In this document: in pieces, positions 8,079-16,542 of the stretch
Numbering within the stretch: the stretch's first letter is position 1
How the letters are laid out: every line of letters starts with the position of its first letter
Source of the DNA: an uncultured Psychroflexus sp.
GTDB taxonomy: Bacteria; Bacteroidota; Bacteroidia; Flavobacteriales; Flavobacteriaceae
DNA: 44,702 nucleotides
NCBI GenBank assembly: GCA_913062845.1
Contig: CAJXVZ010000022.1
Coordinates: forward strand, 1 to 44,702
Direction of reading: 5' to 3'
The notes under the pieces: generated by a model
Database searches by the model: none
What the model saw: the letters and a program-made list of their open reading frames with translations, nothing else
Told to the model about the DNA's origin: nothing
Made by a program: the position numbers and the translations under genes

Positions 8079-8849
8079 ATCGTTTTTAATCTTCTTCAAC
8101 AGATCTTCATGATCATTAAAAATCTTGAATTCTCCATTTTTAATATATGATACCTGACCACTTTCTTCACTCACAACCAAAGCTAAAGCATCCGTTTTTT
8201 CGGTTATTCCTACAGCTGCCCGATGCCTCAATCCAAATCTAAGCGGAATTTTCCGGTCATTAGAAACCGGCAATATAGCTCTTGTTGCAGTTATCTTATC
8301 GCCTTCAATGACAATTGCGCCATCGTGTAATGTGCTGTTTTTGTAAAAAATAGATTCTATAATTGGTTCATTTATAGTGATATCCATATCATCACCTGTG
8401 TTTTTTACAAAATCAAGGTTAGTTTGACGCCTTATAACAATCAGCGCACCGGTTTTAGTTTCACTCATTCTCTGACATGCACCGACGATATCATCAATGT
8501 GATCCAGTGCATCCGTTGACCGCTTACTAAAACCGAAATCTTTAAAAATCCCGTTCTTGTTCGTAATATTAGTAGAACCTATAAGGAGAAAAAATTTGCG
8601 AATCTCTTGCTGAAAAACAACAATAAGCATCACGGCACCAACACTACTGAAGAGCCCCAAGAAACTACTTAGCATTTCCATCTTGAGAAAATCTGTAAGT
8701 TTCCAAACCAGGTAGATGATAACAATACCTATAAAGATATTTATGGCAACCGTGCCTCGTATGAGTTTATAAATATAATAGAGCAAAGTTGCAACAAGCA
8801 GAATATCTATAATATCTAAAATTCTAAAGTCTAAAAAGTCTAAACCCAT
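8070..8849 (-). CDS. cdaA: Diadenylate cyclase CdaA
   Basis: CdaA makes the second messenger c-di-AMP from two ATP. The 259-residue protein has three N-terminal membrane helices (about 12-29, 32-50 and 63-82) and a cytoplasmic DAC domain (about 100-230). The DAC domain contains the metal-binding DGA motif at residues 176-178 (LHDGAIVIEG) and the ATP-contacting RHR motif at 208-210 (FGLRHRAAVG), so it should be active. In many Bacteroidetes folP lies directly upstream; here it does not, and the neighbour is a divergent small membrane-protein gene. c-di-AMP generally governs osmolyte and cell-wall homeostasis. Confidence 0.95.
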   Translation of the reverse strand: MGLDFLDFRILDIIDILLVATLLYYIYKLIRGTVAINIFIGIVIIYLVWKLTDFLKMEMLSSFLGLFSSVGAVMLIVVFQQEIRKFFLLIGSTNITNKNGIFKDFGFSKRSTDALDHIDDIVGACQRMSETKTGALIVIRRQTNLDFVKNTGDDMDITINEPIIESIFYKNSTLHDGAIVIEGDKITATRAILPVSNDRKIPLRFGLRHRAAVGITEKTDALALVVSEESGQVSYIKNGEFKIFNDHEDLLKKIKNDLV

Positions 8850-8908
8850 AGGGTAAAAATACTAAAATTGAACGCATTGCCAACAACCTTAAGTTTATTA
8901 TAATTTCT

Positions 8909-8916
8909 TAAATTTG
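8909..8916 (+). promoter_or_regulatory. Possible promoter -7 element of the small membrane-protein gene
   Basis: TAAATTTG fits TAnnTTTG, but it ends only 4 bp before the ATG at 8921. If used, the transcript would be nearly or fully leaderless. No -33 element is evident. Confidence 0.3.
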
Positions 8917-8920
8917 AAAT

Positions 8921-9334
8921 ATGGTAGTTAAGTATAAAAGAAATAGAAGAGTTTTTATCAATATATTCGGCGTACTAGTGCTTTTGTTTTGTGGTTTTAC
9001 ACTATTTACTTCGTTTAAGAATGGAGACTATGTAACTTCTTTCATAAGCATGTTTCTTCAAGTGGTATTATGGTTTGGCATGTACTATTATCAAGCCATC
9101 AGGTATGATGAAAAAAAAATAATGGCTCAGTTTGGCTGGCCTCGAATACCATATGATGAGGTTATTTCAATCGATGAAAAGTGGGGAGATTTGATCATTA
9201 AATCGAAAAAACATAAAATAGGAATTAATAAAGATGTTATTGATGAAAAGTCATTTGAAAATTTTATCGCGCATCTAAAATTAAAAACTCAGAAAAACCC
9301 ATTTTTGAATGTAAATATTTCTTCCTCCAAATAA
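8921..9334 (+). CDS. Small membrane protein with possible bacterial PH-like domain
   Basis: This 137-residue protein has a basic N-terminus (VVKYKRNRR), two adjacent membrane helices (about 12-30 and 38-58) and a cytoplasmic tail. The tail contains alternating strands: RYDEKKIMAQFGWPRIPYDEV, then WGDLIIKSKKHKIGINKDVID, then a final helix. This layout resembles small two-helix proteins with a bacterial pleckstrin-homology-like tail, but similarity is by pattern only. It is divergent from cdaA and not obviously part of an operon. Function unknown. Confidence 0.75.
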   Translation: MVVKYKRNRRVFINIFGVLVLLFCGFTLFTSFKNGDYVTSFISMFLQVVLWFGMYYYQAIRYDEKKIMAQFGWPRIPYDEVISIDEKWGDLIIKSKKHKIGINKDVIDEKSFENFIAHLKLKTQKNPFLNVNISSSK

Positions 9335-9402
9335 TATTTAGGTTGAAAAGAAAATTTATAGTAATGCTATGTCTAATTAGGGTAAATACAAGTCGACAAT
9401 AG

Positions 9403-10209
9403 ATGGATAATGACTATCTAAAAATCAATCAAAAACTCTGGAATGCCAAAACCGAAGTACACATCAACTCTAAGTTTTATGATGTTGAAGACTTCAAAAA
9501 AGGAAAATCCAGTCTTAATCCGATTGAAACAGGATTACTTAAAAATATCCGTGACTTAAAAATCTTACACCTGCAGTGCCATTTCGGTCTGGATAGTATG
9601 TCCTTATCCAGGTTGGGCGCCAATGTCACCGCCGTTGATTTATCCGATGAATCTATTAAAGCAGCCAATAAGATCAAAAATGAGCTAAAACTGAATACAA
9701 GATTCATTCAGTCTGATGTTTATACACTGAAAGAAAAACTGAATGAAAAGTTTGATATTGTTTATACTTCCTACGGTGTCTTGGGCTGGTTGCCAGATAT
9801 GCAAAAATGGGCTGACGTTGTTAGTCATTTTTTAAAACCTCATGGAAAATTGGTCCTGGTTGAATTTCACCCTGTAGTATGGATGTTTAGTAATGATTTT
9901 AGCGATATTGAATATCCATATTCAGATAAACAGCCAATAATTGAAAATATAGAAGGCACTTATACGGACAAGGAAGCAAAGATCAGTAACAATTCAATTA
10001 GCTGGAATCACGGCTTGGCAAATGTCATTAAAGCACTGCTAGAGCATGATCTCGAAATAAAACAATTCGATGAATACAACTACAGCCCTTATGATTGCTT
10101 TCAAAACACCATTGAAATAGACCAGGGAAAATATCAAATCAATGGTCTGGAAAATAAAATCCCAATGCTCTACAGTATTGTAGCGCAAAAGAAATCCAAA
10201 GATTCATAA
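9403..10209 (+). CDS. Class I SAM-dependent methyltransferase
   Basis: This 268-residue enzyme has the Rossmann-type SAM fold. Motif I is ILHLQCHFGLDSMSLSRLGA (the GxGxG variant QCHFG is frequent in this subgroup), the acidic motif II is VTAVDLSDESIKAA, and the motif III/IV region is FDIVYTSYGVLGWLPD. The C-terminal half (ISWNHGLANVIKALLEHDL) resembles Methyltransf_11/25-type enzymes acting on small molecules; the substrate is unknown. It stands alone on the plus strand. The next gene begins 275 bp later, after a heptamer repeat. Confidence 0.88.
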   Translation: MDNDYLKINQKLWNAKTEVHINSKFYDVEDFKKGKSSLNPIETGLLKNIRDLKILHLQCHFGLDSMSLSRLGANVTAVDLSDESIKAANKIKNELKLNTRFIQSDVYTLKEKLNEKFDIVYTSYGVLGWLPDMQKWADVVSHFLKPHGKLVLVEFHPVVWMFSNDFSDIEYPYSDKQPIIENIEGTYTDKEAKISNNSISWNHGLANVIKALLEHDLEIKQFDEYNYSPYDCFQNTIEIDQGKYQINGLENKIPMLYSIVAQKKSKDS

Positions 10210-10245
10210 GTTATCTTTAGGAATTATTGTATTTTAGTTAGTCTT

Positions 10246-10378
10246 AAGTACAAAGTACAAAGTACAAAGTACAAAGTACAAAGTACAAAGTACAAAGTAC
10301 AAAGTACAAAGTACAAAGTACAAAGTGGAAAGTGTAAAGTGTAAAGTGTAAAGTGTAAAGTGTGAAGTGTGAAGTGTG
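10246..10378. repeat. Heptanucleotide tandem repeat (19 copies)
   Basis: Nineteen head-to-tail 7-mers: eleven AAGTACA (10246-10322), one AAGTGGA, four AAGTGTA and three AAGTGTG (to 10378). The change from TACA to TGTA to TGTG within one frame shows stepwise divergence of a slipping array. It lies between the methyltransferase stop (10209) and the dioxygenase start (10485). The remaining about 100 bp are AT-rich with degenerate ACTAATTACTT-like motifs. Confidence 0.97.
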
Positions 10379-10484
10379 AATTATACTAACATCATATTTA
10401 CTAAATGCTAAAAGCTATCGACTAATAACTTAGTACTAATTACTTGACACTAATTACTTAATAATAACTATTTAATACTAACAT

Positions 10485-11021
10485 ATGTCAATACAAAAAC
10501 CCTTCAATTTAACCCAGTGGATCAAGGAAAACAGAGCATTGCTTAAACCGCCTGTTGGCAATAAAAACCTATATAAAGATGCCGGGGATTACATCGTAAT
10601 GATTGTTGGAGGACCCAATGCCAGAAAAGATTACCACTACAATGAAACCGAAGAGCTATTCTATCAATTAGAAGGTCAAATTGAAGTGCATATCCAGGAA
10701 GAGGGACAAAAAAAGACCATGAAGCTTGGTCCGGGCGATATGTATTTACATCCTGCCAAAGTACCGCATTCACCGGTAAGACATGGAAATTCTATTGGTC
10801 TGGTCATAGAAAGAAAGCGCAACCATCTTGACATTAAGGATGGTTTGTTGTGGTTTTGTGATAATTGTAATCACAAACTACATGAAGTCTATTTTCCTTT
10901 AAATGATATTGAAAAAGACTTTTTAAAACATTTTAAGCATTTCTATGCGAGTGAAAGCTTAAGAACCTGTGACAATTGTGGCACTGTAATGCCAACTGAT
11001 GAAAGATTTACAGCTGATTAG
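10485..11021 (+). CDS. nbaC: 3-hydroxyanthranilate 3,4-dioxygenase
   Basis: This cupin enzyme opens the ring of 3-hydroxyanthranilate, giving the precursor of quinolinate in the kynurenine route to NAD or in tryptophan breakdown. The 178 residues match the bacterial enzyme position by position: substrate arginines Arg47 and Arg99, Fe(II) ligands His51, Glu57 and His95, and the second rubredoxin-like metal site with Cys125/Cys128 and Cys162/Cys165 (two CDNC motifs). No other kynurenine-pathway gene lies nearby. Its stop overlaps the convergent MFS gene by 4 bp. The slippery repeat upstream could affect its expression. Confidence 0.95.
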   Translation: MSIQKPFNLTQWIKENRALLKPPVGNKNLYKDAGDYIVMIVGGPNARKDYHYNETEELFYQLEGQIEVHIQEEGQKKTMKLGPGDMYLHPAKVPHSPVRHGNSIGLVIERKRNHLDIKDGLLWFCDNCNHKLHEVYFPLNDIEKDFLKHFKHFYASESLRTCDNCGTVMPTDERFTAD

Positions 11022-12172
11022 ACGGACTGTTTTCTGCTGAAAAAAATCAGAATTAAAACCATTGAAATTATAATAAACATACTCAAAAAAGACCACCACA
11101 GGTCTGTGGCATCCGCTATAAAACCATATAAAACAGGTCCAATAAGAAAACCTACATAGCCTGCTCCGGCGACCAGTGATATTGCTCTTGATTTTTCCAG
11201 TTTTTTGTATTGGCCACTTATCCTGAATAGTTCTGGTATGACAACAGAAAGCCCGAAACCAATCAGTCCAAATCCAATTATGCTCCAGATGGTAAATTTT
11301 AGAAGTACTGCAACATACCCAAATAAAGAAACCAACAGACCAATGTATATAACCTTATAACTTCCCATTTTATCGCTTAAATAGTCTCCCAAAAATCTGC
11401 CTAAGGTCATAAAAACAGAAAAGGATAAAAATCCAACGGCGTACCAGGTTGGTTCTGCTCCTGAAATATCCTTAAGATACAGTGCACTCCAATCGGTCAC
11501 TGCACCTTCAGCTCCCATGCATATAAAACCCACGATCAATAGAATAATCAAAGGCTTGAGGTATGAAAAATCTAACGATGTTTTTTCACTCTTTTCAATA
11601 TTAATTTGGCTGTAAAATTTATAGAGATAAACATTGAATGCCATAAGAACAAGACAAATTGCAATAACGTACCATAAAGGTATAATGCTGAATTGTGATA
11701 AACATAATGCACCAAGTCCACCACTTACCACACCACCAAGGCTAAAGAAACCATGATTGGCCGACATGATATTTACCTGATAGTCCTGTTCTATCTGAGA
11801 AACTAAGGTATTCATAGCAATATCGATTAATCCGGTAAAGAGTCCTAAAACGAAAAGCGTAAAACACAATAGCACATATTGGGAAACCAAAAAGGGAAAA
11901 ACAACACATATGCAAACACCAAGTACTGAAGTCATACAAATCCGGGCTAAACTAAACCTGCTAATCAATTTGGGCGCCAGAAACAACATAACAAAAGTTC
12001 CCAGCCCAAAACATAATATCGCAATACCCAAAGCTGACTCGCTAAAGCCAATTTTTTCTTTAATTTGAGGAATACTAACAGCCCAGGTGCCTACACATAA
12101 GTTTAAGGTTAAAAACAAAAATGCCGGAGCAAAAAATAATTTGGATTTTAGGATAAGTTGCAGGGCTTTCAC
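11018..12172 (-). CDS. MFS transporter
   Basis: This 384-residue permease has about twelve membrane helices and the MFS inter-helix motif between helices 2 and 3 in degenerate form (LFLAPKLISRFSLARI). A second copy between helices 8 and 9 reads MTLGRFLGDYLSDKMGSYK. The opening LNLCVGTWAVSIPQIKEKIGFSESALG is typical of the bacterial subgroup related to fucose-permease and YbjJ-like transporters. The substrate cannot be assigned. It is a single gene, convergent with nbaC, and its upstream side opens on a gene-free region. Confidence 0.88.
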   Translation of the reverse strand: MKALQLILKSKLFFAPAFLFLTLNLCVGTWAVSIPQIKEKIGFSESALGIAILCFGLGTFVMLFLAPKLISRFSLARICMTSVLGVCICVVFPFLVSQYVLLCFTLFVLGLFTGLIDIAMNTLVSQIEQDYQVNIMSANHGFFSLGGVVSGGLGALCLSQFSIIPLWYVIAICLVLMAFNVYLYKFYSQINIEKSEKTSLDFSYLKPLIILLIVGFICMGAEGAVTDWSALYLKDISGAEPTWYAVGFLSFSVFMTLGRFLGDYLSDKMGSYKVIYIGLLVSLFGYVAVLLKFTIWSIIGFGLIGFGLSVVIPELFRISGQYKKLEKSRAISLVAGAGYVGFLIGPVLYGFIADATDLWWSFLSMFIIISMVLILIFFSRKQSV

Positions 12173-12516
12173 TTGTAATAATTCGAGGTTTAAAGATAAA
12201 TGAAGTTATGAATTTTCAAAGAAATATCTCGATGGTAATAATAAGCATCCAGAAGTTAAAATTTTATTGACTTTTTATTGAATTATTATAACAAATTGAA
12301 ATGCTGTATTTTAATCTCGGTGTAGCCTTGTGACTCCTTGGTACCTCTGTGTGCCATAGTTTTATCTAAGATAACCCTCTCGAGCAGTCCACCTATGGTG
12401 GATACTTTTTTATTAAACTCCTATTGTCACTTAATAAAAAAACTCGAAGGGATAGTAGCTTATTAAATATTAGCAGTAATGAACCTTCCTTGGCTGCTTT
12501 AGACAAATTTTTATGA

Positions 12517-12562
12517 GACCCAAAAGGTTAAGATCTTATAGTGGTGAAAAACCTTTCGGGTC
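12517..12562. repeat. Imperfect 13-bp hairpin
   Basis: GACCCAAAAGGTT (12517-12529) pairs with AACCTTTCGGGTC (12550-12562) with a single G-T wobble around a 20-nt loop. It resembles a decayed copy of the GACCTGACAGGTTTT-type palindromic repeats common in Bacteroidetes intergenic DNA; that likeness is from memory. Confidence 0.6.
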
Positions 12563-12811
12563 AGTGTAAACTCATCATCAATTGTAAATTAATACCATAT
12601 CTAACATAAAATAAGATAAATAAATATTTTCTATTTCTTTTTGTCTCATTTTATAGCTTAATTAGTATAAGAAGATATCTCTGGCAGCTTTATTTGGTTT
12701 ACTATATAAAAAATCATGAAAAAGTATCAAGATCTGCCAGGTCGAGCCTCCGAAAATTTTAGCAAATTTTATTTAATGATTGGTGACGTTTTAAGGAGCA
12801 AAAATCAAGCC

Positions 12812-12909
12812 TCTTCCCTCAGAGGGAAGACAGGAGATGGGTGTTTTTCAGTAGCAATTTAATCCCAAAATAACACCCTTTGCCTATCGGCATTTCCCTC
12901 AAAGGGAAA
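12812..12909. repeat. Compound inverted-repeat element (MITE- or REP-like)
   Basis: The left arm has a 9-bp palindrome (TCTTCCCTC-A-GAGGGAAGA, 12812-12830), followed by GGGTGTTTTT. The right arm begins AATAACACCC and ends in TTTCCCT-CAA-AGGGAAA (12893-12909). Read in reverse complement the right arm aligns with the left, so the element is a palindrome made of smaller palindromes, about 100 bp long, with no ORF. Confidence 0.65.
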
Positions 12910-13018
12910 GCTAACTAATAAATTTAAGATATTGTATTACAAACAGTTAAATAAAAACGTCAGTTGTAGTGTTTTTCATGAATTTCTCAAAAGAAAATCA
13001 GGAAAAAAGTATCGAGAC

Positions 13019-14986
13019 CTACATTACCCGACCAATTTTATTGGAAATGAGCATCTCCAGTTTTTTGTATTCCAGTGTTTCACTCAAAACTTCCATATGG
13101 CTGTCCTGTTTAGCCTCTTTCACACTCAAACTCAGTTCTTCGATTTTTTTCTTAATCAGTAAACGTCTCAGATTCAATATGGTTTGTGTAATTTCTTTCG
13201 GGTCCAGTTCTTCTTTTGGGTTTACATAAATGTGCTTGGTATCCCACCTGTGCAAACTGTGGTTTTCTATATCCAGCAAAGCTGAAGAAATTTCATTATT
13301 CAGATCTTCTACGTCGATATTGTTCATCAATTGCTTGTAATCTATCATTTCCTGTTCAGAGTATTGCTCGCAGATCAGGTTATAAATGGTCTTGAATCTT
13401 GGATTTGTAAATTCAATCTCATCTTCCTGCAACTCCATATATATCTTATTGAAGACATTCTCTTCGTTCTTTTCTACAGTCAGCACCAGGTCTCCTTCAT
13501 CGTTTGGCTTAAGAACAAAATCTTCAAATTCTCCACTCTGGTTACCATATCTAAGTAGTAAGCTTATAATGATGCGCTCCAGTTCCTCTTGTGGATCAAC
13601 TTTTTCCCGATGTTCTACAGGTTTGGACACCACCTCCATTTGTTCCTGAGGCTTCTGTCTTTGAGCGCGCTTGTAATCCCTTTCTGCTTTGGCTTTGATC
13701 TGAGCTAAAGTACTGAACAAGACTTCTTCTGAGACTTGCATGATATCCGAACAGGTTTTGACGTACAATTCCTGCCTGATCTGGTCCGGAATCTTTGAAA
13801 TACTATGGATGATATCTCTTGTGACTTCTGCCTTCTGCGCAGGATCATCTTTAGCCGTTTCATTAAGCAATCTGGCTTTAAACTGTATGAAATCTTTTGC
13901 GTTCTCATCCAGGTAGGCTCGCAAATCGTCTTCATCATTGGCTTTTGCAAAGCTATCCGGATCTTCACCGTCAGGAAAGGTGCAAACCTTGACCTGCATG
14001 CCTTGTTCCAGAATCATATCGACACCACGCAATGAAGCTCTTATTCCCGCATCGTCACCATCAAAAAGTACAGTAATATTGGATGTGAGCCGTTGTATAA
14101 GCCTTATTTGTTGTTCCGTCAAGGCAGTACCTGAAGATGCAACAACGTTTTTTATTCCTGTTTGATGAAATTGAATCACATCGGTGTAACCTTCTACCAG
14201 ATAACAGTTGTTTTCTTTTGCTATATGAGACTTTGCCTGATATAATCCATACAAGACATTGCTCTTGTGATAGATCTCACTTTCCGGTGAATTAAGATAT
14301 TTGGCTGCTTTTTTATCATTGGTTAAAATACGACCTCCAAATCCCAAAACTCTGCCCGTTAAAGAATGAATAGGAAAAATAACACGCCCTCTGAAACGGT
14401 CAAACTTCCTGTCATCTTTAACCACGGTTAGGCCTGTTTTTTCGAGAAACTCAAGCTTATAACCTTTGCTAATGGCTTTGTCGGTCAAGGCTTGCCAGGC
14501 TTCGGGCGAATAGCCCAGCTTATACTTTTCAATACTTTCCGGTGTAAAACCACGCTCTTTGAAATAGCTTAGACCAATAGATTTACCTTCATCTGTCTTA
14601 TGCATCTGATTTATGAAAAATTCCTGTGCAAAGGCATTAACCAGGTACATGCTTTCCCGTTCACTGGCTGCTTGCTTTTGCTCATCAGATTGTTCAGTTT
14701 CCTCAATCTCGATATTGTATTTTTTTGCCAGATATTTGATGGCTTCAGGATAGGAAAAATGTTCGTGTTCCATGATAAAGGAAATGGCATTACCGCCTTT
14801 TCCGCTGGAAAAGTCTTTCCAAATCTGCTTGACCGGAGACACCATAAAACTCGGTGTACGCTCATCTGTAAACGGACTTAGCCCTTTGTAATTGCTACCG
14901 GATTTTTTTAACTGAATAAAATCACCTATCACCTCTTCTACCCTTGCGGCATCTAAAACATTTTGTATGGTAGATTGGGAGATCAT
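13019..14986 (-). CDS. dnaG: DNA primase DnaG
   Basis: DnaG makes RNA primers at the replication fork. The 655-residue protein has the N-terminal zinc-finger-like domain (1-95), the primase core with TOPRIM (Glu265 in VEGYTDV; Asp309 and Asp311 in LFDGDDAG), and a C-terminal helicase-binding region. The four zinc ligands are all replaced: where other primases have CPFH and CxxC, this one has SPFT (Ser37, Thr40) and Asp58/Ser61 (KDFSSGKGGN). The fold is clearly kept, since NYKGLSPFTDERTPSF and GKGGNAISFIMEHE are conserved. It is monocistronic here and starts with ATG at 14986. Confidence 0.97.
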   Translation of the reverse strand: MISQSTIQNVLDAARVEEVIGDFIQLKKSGSNYKGLSPFTDERTPSFMVSPVKQIWKDFSSGKGGNAISFIMEHEHFSYPEAIKYLAKKYNIEIEETEQSDEQKQAASERESMYLVNAFAQEFFINQMHKTDEGKSIGLSYFKERGFTPESIEKYKLGYSPEAWQALTDKAISKGYKLEFLEKTGLTVVKDDRKFDRFRGRVIFPIHSLTGRVLGFGGRILTNDKKAAKYLNSPESEIYHKSNVLYGLYQAKSHIAKENNCYLVEGYTDVIQFHQTGIKNVVASSGTALTEQQIRLIQRLTSNITVLFDGDDAGIRASLRGVDMILEQGMQVKVCTFPDGEDPDSFAKANDEDDLRAYLDENAKDFIQFKARLLNETAKDDPAQKAEVTRDIIHSISKIPDQIRQELYVKTCSDIMQVSEEVLFSTLAQIKAKAERDYKRAQRQKPQEQMEVVSKPVEHREKVDPQEELERIIISLLLRYGNQSGEFEDFVLKPNDEGDLVLTVEKNEENVFNKIYMELQEDEIEFTNPRFKTIYNLICEQYSEQEMIDYKQLMNNIDVEDLNNEISSALLDIENHSLHRWDTKHIYVNPKEELDPKEITQTILNLRRLLIKKKIEELSLSVKEAKQDSHMEVLSETLEYKKLEMLISNKIGRVM

Positions 14987-15035
14987 TTTTATTTAGGTTA
15001 TGAGGTTATGGGGTTATGAGTTTAAATTTATAAAC

Positions 15036-15043
15036 CAAAATTA
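15036..15043 (-). promoter_or_regulatory. Possible promoter -7 element of dnaG
   Basis: On the minus strand this reads TAATTTTG, fitting TAnnTTTG. It is about 50 bp upstream of the dnaG ATG. Between them lies a small 8-bp direct repeat, GGTTATGA in three near copies on the plus strand (about 14996-15020). Confidence 0.35.
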
Positions 15044-15065
15044 AGAAAATTTGAAATCAAAATTT

Positions 15066-15310
15066 GTTAATTATTGTTCGATATTCTGGCTTTTTGAATC
15101 ATGAACAAGGAACACTGATTAACGGATGATGAAGTGGACAAACATAAAACTTCTTAATTCTGCGTTCGTTGATCCTTGTTCGATATTCAGTTTTTTGAAT
15201 AATGAACAAGGAATGTTGATTATCAAATGATGAATTGAACAACCAAACATCTTCTTAATTCTGCGTTCGTTGATCCTTTTTGGATGTTTTTGCTTTTTGA
15301 AGATGAATTT
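15066..15310. repeat. Array A of the roughly 100-bp palindromic repeat
   Basis: About two and a half units with a 102-bp period (GTTCGATATTC at 15076 and 15178, then a degraded third). Each unit is a long imperfect palindrome: a left arm with GTTCGTTGATCCTTGTTC, a loop near GCTTTTTGAATC, and a right arm with GAACAAGGAACACTGATTAACG followed by GATGAAGTGGACAA. The same unit forms arrays at 17.2-17.5 and 17.9-18.1 kb. The rest of the 14987-15610 intergenic stretch is AT-rich and includes the regulatory block at 15463-15567. Confidence 0.9.
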
Positions 15311-15462
15311 TGAATTGACAGATAGAAATACATATAATTTTAATTCCATAAAATAAATAATAACGACCTCAAAAAAACAAGGCGTTAAATCATTGAAATA
15401 TGTAAAGATTTAAAGGTGTCAATTTTTAATTACAGCTTTATTAAATTTATTTTATATCTGTT

Positions 15463-15567
15463 TGTAAATATTTAATAATACTCTGATATATAAATATTTA
15501 AGATGTTTTTTTAACTTTTTTTAAGCTTCTAAACACTGTAAATATTTAAAAGTTAATTTACTTTAGA
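15463..15567 (+). promoter_or_regulatory. Two-box promoter block shared with the CHAT-operon upstream region
   Basis: Box 1 is TGTAAATATTTA at 15463-15474. Box 2 repeats it at 15537-15548 and runs on into AAAGTTAATTTACTTTAGA (to 15567). The same pair with nearly the same spacing lies at 22863-22969. The core TAAATATTTA is a perfect 10-bp palindrome. TTTACTTTAGA could be a -7-like element 43 bp before the ATG at 15611. Confidence 0.5.
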
Positions 15568-15610
15568 CCACAGAAGTTTATTTTTCCTCAACTCTAATTG
15601 AATCGAAAAT

Positions 15611-16246
15611 ATGGAATATCCTATTCGAATTTTAAAAGAAAGTAAGAAATTTATTTTCTTTTTTTTACTAGTATCTAATACTGCACTATTCGCTCAGAAA
15701 AATTCACATATTGAATTAAATTTTGTTAGAAGCTTACATGGTACAGGAGATATTTCTGGTTTTAATTTTGCAGGTAATTATATTAGTTCAATAAATAAAA
15801 GTTTTAGTCTTGTGTTTTCATTTGGAGGATCAACTCATAGTGGTACAGACTCTTTGCTATATACATTAGATGAAAGGACAATAGATAGTTCAATATTATA
15901 TACTACTTCTGGCATACAAGTTGGCTATGGTTTAGATTATAAATTTTTTAATTTAAAAAAACATAAGTTTATTTTTAGAATAATTCCATTTTTAAGGTAT
16001 CAAAGTACGTCTATACCAGATTCAAGATCATTTTTATTTCCACCTATAACTGAATTACCATTTCCTGTGATAGTTTTTGAAAACAATTCTCCATCAGAAA
16101 CGATAGCTGTAGGTTTAGAAAGTAATCTTATTTATAACTATAAATTAAGTAGTTCTTTTTCTATAAATTTATTGGGAAGTTTTCAATTTGATACTAATGG
16201 AGATACTGTTAGAGGTTTTGGTTTAGGAATTGTTAAATCATTTTAA
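15611..16246 (+). CDS. Secreted outer-membrane beta-barrel-like protein
   Basis: This 211-residue protein has a basic start, a hydrophobic signal (FIFFFLLVSNTALFAQ, cut expected after FAQ) and then alternating amphipathic strands typical of a small outer-membrane barrel: ISSINKSFSLVFSFGGSTHS, IQVGYGLDYKFFNLKKHKF and a final GFGLGIVKSF ending in an aromatic residue. No specific family is recognised. It has low-complexity AT-rich codon use like its neighbours up to 17.2 kb. A conserved promoter block lies upstream, and a terminator follows the next small ORF. Confidence 0.75.
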   Translation: MEYPIRILKESKKFIFFFLLVSNTALFAQKNSHIELNFVRSLHGTGDISGFNFAGNYISSINKSFSLVFSFGGSTHSGTDSLLYTLDERTIDSSILYTTSGIQVGYGLDYKFFNLKKHKFIFRIIPFLRYQSTSIPDSRSFLFPPITELPFPVIVFENNSPSETIAVGLESNLIYNYKLSSSFSINLLGSFQFDTNGDTVRGFGLGIVKSF

Positions 16247-16270
16247 TTTTATTTTTAAAAGGAAAGATCT

Positions 16271-16453
16271 TTGTTTAAAAGGTGGGTTCTTATTATAAAT
16301 GATAAAATAGTCTTTAAAAAGGTTACTGAAAACGACAACCAGCAAAGGCTTAGAGCAATAGCTGAAGTTCAGGATTGTAAAGCAAAAGTTGGGAATTTAT
16401 ATGCTAAGATTATAATTGAAAACAGAATGGCTTTTTTAGATGCCATTGCGTAA
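16271..16453 (+). CDS. Small ORF or gene remnant
   Basis: This open frame of about 60 codons starts only with TTG (16271) soon after an in-frame TAA at 16256. It reads FKRWVLIINDKIVFKK, then a helical part (QQRLRAIAEVQDCKAKV), ending AFLDAIA. No family is recognised and the lack of an ATG suggests either a decayed gene fragment or a minor peptide. It lies between the beta-barrel gene and a strong terminator, so it would be transcribed with that gene. Confidence 0.3.
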   Translation: MFKRWVLIINDKIVFKKVTENDNQQRLRAIAEVQDCKAKVGNLYAKIIIENRMAFLDAIA

Positions 16454-16494
16454 TTGAAAAATCTCTGGTTTCCTTTGAACTAATGCTTTAATAT

Positions 16495-16520
16495 AAAAGG
16501 GCGATCATTTCGCCCTTTTT
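16495..16520 (+). terminator. Rho-independent terminator
   Basis: The stem AAAAGGGCGA (16495-16504) pairs perfectly with TCGCCCTTTT (16510-16519) around a 5-nt loop and is followed by T residues. It separates the two beta-barrel genes into different transcripts. Confidence 0.85.
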
Positions 16521-16542
16521 CTAATAATTAAAATTTATTACA

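Larger units (their letters stand above)
12173..13018. other. Gene-free region of about 850 bp with decayed palindromic repeats
   Basis: No ORF here has coding character. The stretch holds a degenerate CTTTGTGTCTTTGTGG-like tract (about 12320-12360), an imperfect hairpin at 12517-12562, a split CTGGCAG/CTGCCAG pair (about 12680 and 12737) and a compound inverted repeat at 12812-12909. It reads as a sink of short interspersed repeats between the upstream ends of the MFS gene and the 3' end of dnaG. Confidence 0.6.

Noticed and set aside
10246-10378. The heptamer array as a CRISPR
   Set aside because: Units are 7 bp, directly adjacent and without unique spacers.
13386-13649. Several plus-strand frames across dnaG
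   Set aside because: All are antisense shadows of the DnaG reading frame.
15119-15349. A 76-codon minus-strand frame
   Set aside because: It runs through repeat array A and reflects the repeat and not a gene.
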